From positions 1 through 6,364 of the forward strand of contig JAFXMJ010000096.1 in NCBI GenBank assembly GCA_017530465.1: a DNA stretch of 6,364 nt, given 5' to 3'. A program made the position numbers and the translations under genes. This document shows positions 1 through 5,697 of the stretch, piece by piece. Below the pieces are notes generated by a model that made no database searches, was not told the DNA's origin, and was given only the letters and a program-made list of their open reading frames with translations. Origin of the DNA: Bacteroidales bacterium (GTDB lineage: Bacteria > Bacteroidota > Bacteroidia > Bacteroidales > UBA3824). Numbering within the stretch: position 1 is the stretch's first letter; every line of letters begins with the position of its first letter.

Positions 1-1
1 C

Positions 2-1486
2 CAAGGCTCGTTCGGCTGGGAAAACCAACAAGTTGACGGCCTCTGGACATACAGCATAGACCTGATTTGGAAGGGTTTGCAGGATTGTTACCAAGACCTA
101 CGCGCCGACGTCAAGAAACAATACGGCGTAGAAATCAAAAACCTCGCCGCCATCGGCATCTCCGCAATGATGCACGGTTATATGGCGTTCGACAGCAAAG
201 ACCAAATCCTTGTTCCCTTCCGCACCTGGCGCAACACCAACACCGCCCAAGCCGCAAAGGAACTCTCCGAACTCTTTGTCTATAACATTCCGCTCCGTTG
301 GTCGATTTCGCACCTCTATCAGTGCATATTGAACCGTGAGAGCCACGTCAAAGACATCAAGTTCCAAACCACCCTCGCAGGCTACATCCATTGGCAACTC
401 ACCGGCGAAAAAGTTCTCGGCGTGGGCGACGCATCGGGTATGATTCCCGTTGACCCGTACACCAAGACTTACGACGCCAAGATGGTTGAAAAATTCGACA
501 AATTGGTTGAGCCTTACAAACTGGGCTTCAAGTTGTTGGACATCTTCCCGAAAGTTCTCGTAGCAGGACAATCCGCTGGTGTTCTCACCCAAAAAGGCGC
601 AAAACTCCTCGACATATCGGGCAACCTCTCAGCCGGCATACCTTTCTGTCCTCCCGAGGGCGACGCAGGTACGGGTATGGCAGCCACCAACGCCGTCAAG
701 CAGCGCACCGGCAATGTTTCGGCGGGCACATCGTCATTCTCGATGATTGTACTCGACAAGGAACTGTCCAAGCCTTACGAGGCCATCGATATGGTAACAA
801 CCCCCGACGGCAGCCTCGTGGCAATGGTTCACTGCAACAATTGCACTTCCGACCTCAACGCTTGGGTCAACATTTTCAAGGAATTTTCCGACATCACTGG
901 ACAGAAACTCGACATCGGCGAAATCTACGACAAACTCTACACCAACGCCCTCAACGGCGACACCGACTGTGGTGGATTGCTCTCGTACAACTACATTTCG
1001 GGCGAACCTGTAACCGGTTTGGCGGAAGGCCGTCCGTTGTTTGTCCGCACCGCGAGCGACAAGTTCAACCTTGCCAACTTTATGCGCGTACATCTCTACG
1101 GTTCGATTGGCGTCCTGAAAATCGGCAACGACATCCTCATCAAGGAAGAGAAGGTAAAAATCGACCGTTTGACAGGACACGGCGGCTTGTTCAAGACCAA
1201 AGGGGTAGGGCAGAGGTTCCTCGCCGCCGCCCTCAATTCGCCCATCTCAGTAATGGAAACCGCTGGCGAAGGTGGCGCATGGGGCATCGCGCTCTTGGCA
1301 GCCTACGTAGTCAACAACCCCTCAAAAAAGTCGCTCCCCGACTGGCTCGAAACCCAAGTCTTCGCAGGCAACACCGGCACCGAAATCGCCCCGACCCCCG
1401 AAGAAGTTGAAGGCTTCAACCGCTATATCGAGGCGTACAAAAAAGGTCTCGATATTGAGAAGAAGGCCGTGGAGTGCAAGGCGTAA
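2..1486 (+). CDS. FGGY-family carbohydrate kinase, 5' partial (ribulokinase/xylulokinase-like)
   Basis: This gene encodes a cytoplasmic sugar kinase that would phosphorylate a ketopentose or related sugar with ATP. The frame is open to the left edge, so the start is missing; a TTG at 77 is internal, because sensible protein (WENQQVDGLWTYS) precedes it. 494 residues are visible, and probably only some 30-40 are lost, including the N-terminal phosphate-binding DxGT segment. Visible family marks are the first-domain run AIGISAMMHGYMAFD, the PEGDAGTGMAATN loop, whose Asp (visible residue 221, bases 662-664) fits the FGGY catalytic base, the following GNVSAGTSS, and the C-terminal FGGY block GHGGLFKTKGVGQRFLAAAL with ETAGEGGAWGIALLAAY. 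The overall pattern recalls the Bacteroides kinases annotated as ribulokinase or xylulokinase; I cannot settle the substrate. Codons are rich in C-ending forms, unlike the AT-rich genes that follow, which suggests a core, well-expressed gene. It ends in an intrinsic terminator. Confidence 0.93.
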   Translation, partial: QGSFGWENQQVDGLWTYSIDLIWKGLQDCYQDLRADVKKQYGVEIKNLAAIGISAMMHGYMAFDSKDQILVPFRTWRNTNTAQAAKELSELFVYNIPLRWSISHLYQCILNRESHVKDIKFQTTLAGYIHWQLTGEKVLGVGDASGMIPVDPYTKTYDAKMVEKFDKLVEPYKLGFKLLDIFPKVLVAGQSAGVLTQKGAKLLDISGNLSAGIPFCPPEGDAGTGMAATNAVKQRTGNVSAGTSSFSMIVLDKELSKPYEAIDMVTTPDGSLVAMVHCNNCTSDLNAWVNIFKEFSDITGQKLDIGEIYDKLYTNALNGDTDCGGLLSYNYISGEPVTGLAEGRPLFVRTASDKFNLANFMRVHLYGSIGVLKIGNDILIKEEKVKIDRLTGHGGLFKTKGVGQRFLAAALNSPISVMETAGEGGAWGIALLAAYVVNNPSKKSLPDWLETQVFAGNTGTEIAPTPEEVEGFNRYIEAYKKGLDIEKKAVECKA

Positions 1487-1512
1487 TATTGCACTACTTT
1501 GACAATGAATTA

Positions 1513-1546
1513 CAGCGGCGGAAAAATGTATTTTCGCCGCTGTTTT
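1513..1546 (+). terminator. Intrinsic terminator of the kinase gene
   Basis: A hairpin starts 26 nt after the kinase stop codon. The left arm CAGCGGCG (1513-1520) pairs with CGCCGCTG (1535-1542), and the stem is extended by a G-T pair and three A-T pairs around a loop of about 6 nt (1525-1530). TTTT and further AT-rich sequence follow directly. It is oriented to stop transcription from the left. The reverse strand has no T-run after the stem, so it should not work well in the other direction. Confidence 0.88.
1531..1546 (+). repeat. Direct repeat, left copy (right arm of terminator)
   Basis: The 16-bp string TTTTCGCCGCTGTTTT forms the right arm and T-tract of the kinase terminator. It recurs exactly at 2392-2407, on the same strand 861 bp away, just after the next gene. 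Here its pairing left arm is present. Confidence 0.9.
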
Positions 1547-1561
1547 ATTAATCTATTGATT

Positions 1562-2383
1562 ATGAGCACAAAACATACATACCAATCTTATGAAGTTTTT
1601 TATAAAATCGACGATACTCCTGGCTGGAAAATAGCAATAATGGCAGGAGACAAACAACTTGTCGAAGAAAAATGCAAAAAACTCTGGAAAGTATATAAAA
1701 TCAGATACGAAAGCGGCACATTGGATAAGTTGAAGGATGTGTATCCATTTAATTATCGTGCAAATTTTATCCATATGAGAGATGATATTGTTTATTCGTT
1801 GGAATTAGACAAATGGTTTGAGCTGGGCGAAATTATCCCTGCCCCTGATTCAAAATGCGAATTATTAAACAATTTTGTCATTGATTATAAGTTGTACGAA
1901 GACTATTGCACCATTGACGATTTAAGGAGTACACTATTTGAGAGTTTTCACGGAAGAGAGGCTGTTGAAATAACTGTTGATGTTACATTTAAAGCCGCAC
2001 AAATGCAACATACGATACGTTTTCTTTACGCACATTATTATCAATCAGATATTATTAACTTTTTGGACAGTATCGAAAACAACAAGTTTTCATATTTAAT
2101 CATAGAAGAATATTGGTTTGCTAAGATTTTTGTATGGACTATTGGTGACAAATGCAGGGTAAAAGTACAAGACTATCATACAGAAATTGTTAAAGAACCT
2201 GTTGATTTTATGATTGATAAAAAAACTTGTATTGATGTCTTCGCTAAGTTTTTTTTAAGTTTGGACAATGAGTATGCAAGATTAGAGAAAATGACATTGG
2301 ATAGTCTTACCGAAGAAGACATCAATTTTTTGCACGAGCAACACGAAAATATTAAGGATTTCGATTGGCATTATGATTTTTGA
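1562..2383 (+). CDS. Hypothetical protein, 273 aa, AT-rich
   Basis: I do not recognise this protein. The frame is open from a TTG at 1499, but I place the start at ATG 1562 (MSTKHTYQSYEVFYK), because earlier starts would translate through the kinase terminator hairpin. No Shine-Dalgarno site is seen, which is usual in Bacteroidota. The product looks soluble: there is no signal peptide or membrane segment. It is rich in aromatic and charged residues, with many Tyr, Phe and Asp, and has an acidic C-terminal tail (SLTEEDINFLHEQHENIKDF). No catalytic motif stands out. The gene is much more AT-rich than the kinase and is bracketed by the 16-bp direct repeat, so it looks acquired. Single immunity-like or defence-related proteins often look like this, but nothing in the sequence proves such a role. 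I found no good promoter of its own; read-through from the kinase is possible. Confidence 0.8.
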   Translation: MSTKHTYQSYEVFYKIDDTPGWKIAIMAGDKQLVEEKCKKLWKVYKIRYESGTLDKLKDVYPFNYRANFIHMRDDIVYSLELDKWFELGEIIPAPDSKCELLNNFVIDYKLYEDYCTIDDLRSTLFESFHGREAVEITVDVTFKAAQMQHTIRFLYAHYYQSDIINFLDSIENNKFSYLIIEEYWFAKIFVWTIGDKCRVKVQDYHTEIVKEPVDFMIDKKTCIDVFAKFFLSLDNEYARLEKMTLDSLTEEDINFLHEQHENIKDFDWHYDF

Positions 2384-2391
2384 TAAATTAT

Positions 2392-2407
2392 TTTTCGCCG
2401 CTGTTTT
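2392..2407 (+). repeat. Direct repeat, right copy (orphan half terminator)
   Basis: This is an exact copy of TTTTCGCCGCTGTTTT found at 1531-1546, lying 9 nt after the stop codon of the 273-aa gene. No CAGCGGCG left arm lies upstream of it, so this copy cannot form the kinase-type hairpin. A weak CTGTTTT/AAAACAG inverted pair (2401-2407 and 2424-2430) overlaps its end but lacks GC pairs and a following T-run. Confidence 0.88.
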
Positions 2408-2417
2408 TGTGATTTTT

Positions 2418-2449
2418 TTTGTGAAAACAGAATAATTGAAATATATTTG
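2418..2449 (+). promoter_or_regulatory. Bacteroides-type promoter for the 132-aa gene
   Basis: A TTTG box at 2418-2421 is followed after exactly 20 nt by TATATTTG at 2442-2449, a full match to the TAnnTTTG -7 element of the Bacteroidota primary sigma factor. Transcription should begin near 2455, giving a leader of roughly 35-40 nt before ATG 2493. The surroundings are very AT-rich, so a chance match cannot be fully excluded. Confidence 0.7.
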
Positions 2450-2459
2450 CATAATCAAA

Positions 2460-2489
2460 AAAACTACAATCAATAAAACTACAATTTAA
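2460..2489 (+). repeat. 15-bp tandem repeat in the leader, two copies
   Basis: AAAACTACAAT occurs at 2460-2470 and again at 2475-2485, giving a 15-bp period with the spacer CAAT in the first copy and TTAA in the second. It spans the predicted leader of the 132-aa gene, directly after the likely transcription start and ending 3 nt before ATG 2493. Confidence 0.7.
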
Positions 2490-2492
2490 GAT

Positions 2493-2891
2493 ATGAATAA
2501 TCATCTTACACCCAAAGCACAAAAACTATATGAAGAAGCGAAATTAGCATTCCAAGAATATGAAAAAGATTGGGTCTTGGATATGCTTGATAATTATTAT
2601 GATTTTCTATTGGCAAGTGATGACGATTTCCTTGATTTGTTTGACATTACATACGATACCGAAATAGAAACTGACATATTTGGCAACACAAGTTATGTGG
2701 ACCCGGAGGTCATATTAACACCCAAAGCCCCACACAAATTTGAACCGCTTTATATAATGGTTGCGGGGTATGTTTTACCGAGAAATGCGTTTTGCGATGG
2801 ATTTGGAATCCAATGCTATGTCAATGAAGATTGTCGAGAACTCGGCAGGCAATGCGTGAAACTGATGAAGAAGTTATTGGAAGTAAAATAA
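2493..2891 (+). CDS. Hypothetical protein, 132 aa, acidic
   Basis: I do not recognise this protein. It starts at ATG 2493, placed about 40 nt after a good Bacteroides-type promoter, and stops 9 nt before the convergent ATPase gene. The N-terminal part (LTPKAQKLYEEAKLAFQEYE, residues 5-24) looks helical. It is followed by a very acidic stretch around residues 28-60 (MLDNYYDFLLASDDDFLDLF), and then a region with EPLYIMVAGYVLPRNAFCDG that could be beta structure. There is no signal peptide, membrane span or clear catalytic motif. AT-rich composition is shared with the gene upstream, which suggests the two arrived from similar sources, but separate control and the half-terminator repeat between them argue against a tight operon. 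A small acidic cytoplasmic protein such as an immunity protein would fit, as a guess only. Confidence 0.75.
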   Translation: MNNHLTPKAQKLYEEAKLAFQEYEKDWVLDMLDNYYDFLLASDDDFLDLFDITYDTEIETDIFGNTSYVDPEVILTPKAPHKFEPLYIMVAGYVLPRNAFCDGFGIQCYVNEDCRELGRQCVKLMKKLLEVK

Positions 2892-2900
2892 TCCCCATCC

Positions 2901-4250
2901 TCACAGCCTCGGCGTCATATACAACGGCAGATATACAATTCCGTCTTTTTCCTGATAGTCGCCGGTGTGGAGTACGTATGGCGTGGCAAGTTGGCTTTTA
3001 TATTTTGTGATGAACTTTTGCAACGACACTATCGTGTATTTGTTCGTTGATTTTACCTCTATCGGACAGATATTGTGCCTACTTGAAATAACAGGCTTTG
3101 GAATCAGAAAATCAACTTCCATACGCTCCGCCGCATCTTCTTTGGAATAGGAAGAATAGAAATACAGTTTGTGTCCGGCTGCCTTCAACATCTGAGCAAC
3201 AATGTTTTCTACGAACATACCTTTGTTCACTTCCAATCGGTCGAGGAGAAGTTTTTGGTACAGTTGTTCGTTTTCGATGGTCTTTTCGTCGAAGGCATGG
3301 GAAATCAATAGACCTGTGTCTGCCATATAGCACTTCAATTTGAGAGAATCCATGCGCATACGCAGCCCCAAGGTCGGTTCTGTGGCTGCATAACAAATGT
3401 TGACAATCTGCGAATCTGCAAGCCAAAAAAACGAACTTTCATAATCGCGGAAACGCGCATTGTCTGATACGTGCGAAAGCAAAAAACGTTTTTCGTGCCG
3501 CTGCAACTCCGCCGGAATTTGGTCAAAAATGCCCTTGACCTTGCTTTCGTAACCCACGGCATATTTTGCAATGTCGGCGCGGTAGAGCGCAAGGATGTCA
3601 CGTTTCACAGTGTCTGTTTCCTCAAAACTCTTGGTATTGCAAAATGCAAGAACAGCCTGAGGCATTCCGCCAACAATCATATATTGACGAAACAAATCCA
3701 TTGCCTTGCGGTGCAGAGGACCGAGCGACTTATGGTTTTCAAAGCAATAATTGATAAACGGCATTGTTGTGTCGTCGCCTAATGCCCACAAAAACTCTTC
3801 AAAATCCATTGGATACATCGGAAGGCGGCGTTCTTCGGAAGGTATTACAATGTCCTTGACGTTGCGGTTGATGCTTACGAGCGACCCCGTTTCCAAATAA
3901 TCGTAACGTCCGTCGGCTACAAGATATTTTATGGCTGCGCGCGCTTTGGGATAGAGTTGCACTTCGTCGAAGATGATTAGCGACTCCCTCGTGTACAACT
4001 TAACGCCAAAATACACCGACAACTGCATAAAAAACATTTCTAAATCGCCAAGATACTCATCGAATATCTCGATAAGGCGGTTGTTTGCATTGTTGAAATC
4101 AACCAAAATATACGATTTATATTCTTTTTTTGCAAACTCAACAGCAATATAACTTTTGCCGATGCGCCTTGCACCGTCAATCATTATCGCCGTTTGCCCG
4201 TTACTTTTTGCCTTCCAATCCTGTAACTCGCTGTAAATCTTTCGTTTCAT
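2901..4250 (-). CDS. AAA-type ATPase with C-terminal DUF4143 domain
   Basis: This encodes a 449-aa protein of the AAA_14/DUF4143 family, which is abundant in Bacteroidales and of largely unknown cellular role. The P-loop GARRIGKS lies at residues 26-33 and Walker B LIIFDE at 91-96, followed by YLETGSLVSI (sensor-like) and the family block RRLPMYPMDFEEFLWALG. The C-terminal half carries DUF4143 features (LKCYMADTGLL) and an EVD...EVK pattern (Asp380, Glu398, Lys400) that resembles the PD-(D/E)XK nuclease core; whether it cuts nucleic acid is unknown. The length is normal and the frame intact. ATG 4250 is the natural start (MKRKIYSELQDW), with no Shine-Dalgarno site. The gene stands alone: it converges on the 132-aa gene with 9 nt between the stops and no visible terminator, and has its own promoter and a repeat-built leader. 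It is probably an accessory gene. Confidence 0.93.
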   Translation of the reverse strand: MKRKIYSELQDWKAKSNGQTAIMIDGARRIGKSYIAVEFAKKEYKSYILVDFNNANNRLIEIFDEYLGDLEMFFMQLSVYFGVKLYTRESLIIFDEVQLYPKARAAIKYLVADGRYDYLETGSLVSINRNVKDIVIPSEERRLPMYPMDFEEFLWALGDDTTMPFINYCFENHKSLGPLHRKAMDLFRQYMIVGGMPQAVLAFCNTKSFEETDTVKRDILALYRADIAKYAVGYESKVKGIFDQIPAELQRHEKRFLLSHVSDNARFRDYESSFFWLADSQIVNICYAATEPTLGLRMRMDSLKLKCYMADTGLLISHAFDEKTIENEQLYQKLLLDRLEVNKGMFVENIVAQMLKAAGHKLYFYSSYSKEDAAERMEVDFLIPKPVISSRHNICPIEVKSTNKYTIVSLQKFITKYKSQLATPYVLHTGDYQEKDGIVYLPLYMTPRL

Positions 4251-4260
4251 AATTCAATTT

Positions 4261-4346
4261 CACGTTTCCAAGAGATTTTTATCCCGTCAACCGCACGTTT
4301 CCAAGAGATTTTTCACCCGTCAACCGCACGTTTCCAAGGGATTTTT
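4261..4346 (-). repeat. 33-bp tandem repeat, 2.6 copies, in the ATPase leader
   Basis: On the + strand the copies start at 4261, 4294 and 4327. Each begins CACGTTTCCAAGAGATTTTT; the third has GGG for GAG and stops after these 20 bases. Copies one and two then carry 13 bases ending CCCGTCAACCG that differ at two positions (AT for CA). Read on the - strand, the array fills nearly all the leader between the promoter and ATG 4250. A period of 33 equals 11 codons, but stop codons in the frames and the position before the start argue that it is not translated as protein. Confidence 0.92.
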
Positions 4347-4349
4347 GGG

Positions 4350-4381
4350 CAAAGGTAAAATATTTGTCAGATTTTTGCAAA
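4350..4381 (-). promoter_or_regulatory. Bacteroides-type promoter for the ATPase gene
   Basis: Read on the - strand, TTTG (4381-4378) is followed after 20 nt by TACCTTTG (4357-4350), a full match to the TTTG / TAnnTTTG consensus with standard spacing. Transcription should start near 4343, at the outer edge of the tandem repeat, giving a leader of about 90 nt that is almost wholly repeat sequence. Confidence 0.75.
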
Positions 4382-4409
4382 AAAAACTGATACAAAATAT
4401 CCACAAAAA

Positions 4410-4508
4410 TCACCAATCCTTTTTCACATCTTTGCACCGCTTCTCATACACCTTCTTCACATCCGTCCACTTGTAATACGGCCAATTTCCTGTTTCTACT
4501 GGCAGTCT
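4410..4508 (-). other. Out-of-frame C-terminal tail of the phosphatase gene
   Basis: On the - strand, from 4508 to a TGA at 4412-4410, the frame shifted by one base from the phosphatase gene reads 32 sensible residues starting RLPVETG, then NWPYYKWTDVKKVYEK, ending KKDW. As far as I recall, Bacteroides histidine phosphatases end in a similar way (a beta strand with LPV, a PYY.W.DV motif, a final helix). The annotated frame instead ends after only TDCQ. Adding one base near 4509 would join the two parts into a protein of about 427 aa. Confidence 0.75.
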
Positions 4509-5692
4509 GTTTCCTTGCCATTGAGCAAGCATTTCACTAACACATTATCCGATGCTTTGCCGCTGTGGTAAAACACCAATTGAAGATTGCACGCCATACA
4601 GGTTTCAAAATTTTGATAACAATTTTTGACATCGGATGGGTTTTCGGGGTCGCGGTCGGCACCGTTGAGACCCATCAAAACTGTGAGCGGACCAATGAAC
4701 GAATCGTGTCCAAAACGCAGGTCGGCAATGTGGTCGCTTTTGCCGGAGATTACTGCATCGGTCTTGTTGATGATGTCGCGCAAGATTGGAACGGCCTCGG
4801 ATTGAAGGCTAAACACCCACGAATAAGAGCCGAGGTTGGAGCGTTCCCAAGAATCAATCATCTCGTCGTCGGTGATAATACCGTCCATAATGCCCTCGTG
4901 TGCAATGTTGGGCAGCGAGGTGTACAGGTGCATCAGGTTTGACGAAATATGATGGAGATTGCCGGGCAACCCGTCGGTGGATGAGAAAACCCGCGAAATT
5001 ATTTTGTCGCGCAAATCATTATCTTTTGGAAAATTGTTGATATTGGCCTCGTAACGCGGTTTCGATTTGGTAAACGTGTGTTTAACAGGGTTTTGCTTGT
5101 CAGATGGCACAACGCCGTCGAGAGTGAAGCGCGACGATTGCTCACGGATTTCAATTTTGGGATTGCACTGCACAAGTTCTTGACAAAATGCCGACATACT
5201 GATTACGCAACGTCCTGTCAATGAAGAAATTGCGAATACATTCCCGCCTTTTTTGAACACCTCGGGAAAATTGTTGTACATAATCCGCGCAATCTTTTGA
5301 TGCTGTTCCCAACCAAGTTGCGTGAGTTCGCTGACGCCTGTGGTAAGTTCGTCTTTTATAGACATAAAATTGGTGTAAAACTGTTTGCCAAGCGGTGTCA
5401 ACAGACCTTTGCTGTGGGCTTCGGTAAGCAAGGTGTCGAGTTCGGCATAGAGTTTTTCGTTCCAATAATAACGCGAGCCGTGTCGTCCGTAATGGCTGAT
5501 GTAGAACGGCTTATAACCTTTCGGCGGTTTGGTTAGAACGGCATTGTCAAAAGGGTAGGGGCAGTCGTTGCCATACGCCTTTTGAGGATTATCTTTCAAT
5601 TGCTTAAAAACAGCATCCTCTTGTGCCACAAGCGGCAACGAAATCAAAGCCATCGCCGCTATCAAAATGATTTTATGTACAATTGTTTTCAT
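4496..5692 (-). CDS. Exported histidine-acid phosphatase (phytase/MINPP-like), frameshifted 3' end
   Basis: This encodes a branch-2 histidine phosphatase that would hydrolyse phosphomonoesters, perhaps inositol phosphates, in the periplasm. I chose ATG 5692 because it gives a clean signal peptide (MKTIVHKIILIAAMALISLP, cleavage likely after LVA, residue 23); the longer frame from 5749 overlaps the upstream gene and adds an unlikely Gly/Arg-rich run. There is no lipobox Cys. The catalytic RHGxR motif is YGRHGSR (Arg70, His71, Arg74), and the proton-donor motif is RFGHD (His329, Asp330), so both halves of the active site are present. The frame stops at residue 398 after KETDCQ, about 30 residues earlier than it should, because the natural tail continues in the -1 frame. 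It follows the epimerase gene by 5 nt and must share its transcript. The substrate is not determined; the Bacteroides MINPP-type enzymes are the nearest known group. Confidence 0.9.
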   Translation of the reverse strand: MKTIVHKIILIAAMALISLPLVAQEDAVFKQLKDNPQKAYGNDCPYPFDNAVLTKPPKGYKPFYISHYGRHGSRYYWNEKLYAELDTLLTEAHSKGLLTPLGKQFYTNFMSIKDELTTGVSELTQLGWEQHQKIARIMYNNFPEVFKKGGNVFAISSLTGRCVISMSAFCQELVQCNPKIEIREQSSRFTLDGVVPSDKQNPVKHTFTKSKPRYEANINNFPKDNDLRDKIISRVFSSTDGLPGNLHHISSNLMHLYTSLPNIAHEGIMDGIITDDEMIDSWERSNLGSYSWVFSLQSEAVPILRDIINKTDAVISGKSDHIADLRFGHDSFIGPLTVLMGLNGADRDPENPSDVKNCYQNFETCMACNLQLVFYHSGKASDNVLVKCLLNGKETDCQ

Positions 5693-5697
5693 ATCTT

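Noticed and set aside
98..592. Long open frame on the - strand opposite the kinase gene (and similar ones at 514-771 and 734-1180)
   Set aside because: They lie wholly inside the well-supported kinase gene and arise from its C-ending codons; the products show no family features.
841..1410. 189-codon + strand frame inside the kinase gene
   Set aside because: Shadow frame; its product is rich in Arg, His and Gln and has no domain features, while the kinase frame has clear motifs.
1499..1561. Extended start (TTG 1499 or ATG 1505) for the 273-aa gene
   Set aside because: The added residues are encoded by the kinase terminator hairpin, so ATG 1562 is preferred.
4261..4346. The 33-bp repeats as a CRISPR array
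   Set aside because: The copies are directly joined with no unique spacers, so this is a simple tandem repeat.
4366..4388. Inverted A/T-rich repeat (CAGATTTTTGC / GCAAAAA...CTG) as a terminator for the phosphatase operon
   Set aside because: The stem has almost no GC pairs and overlaps the ATPase promoter, so I cannot support terminator function.
4505..4515. Programmed -1 ribosomal frameshift at the phosphatase 3' end
   Set aside because: No classical slippery heptamer is present at the junction and I see no clear stimulatory structure; a simple deletion explains it better.
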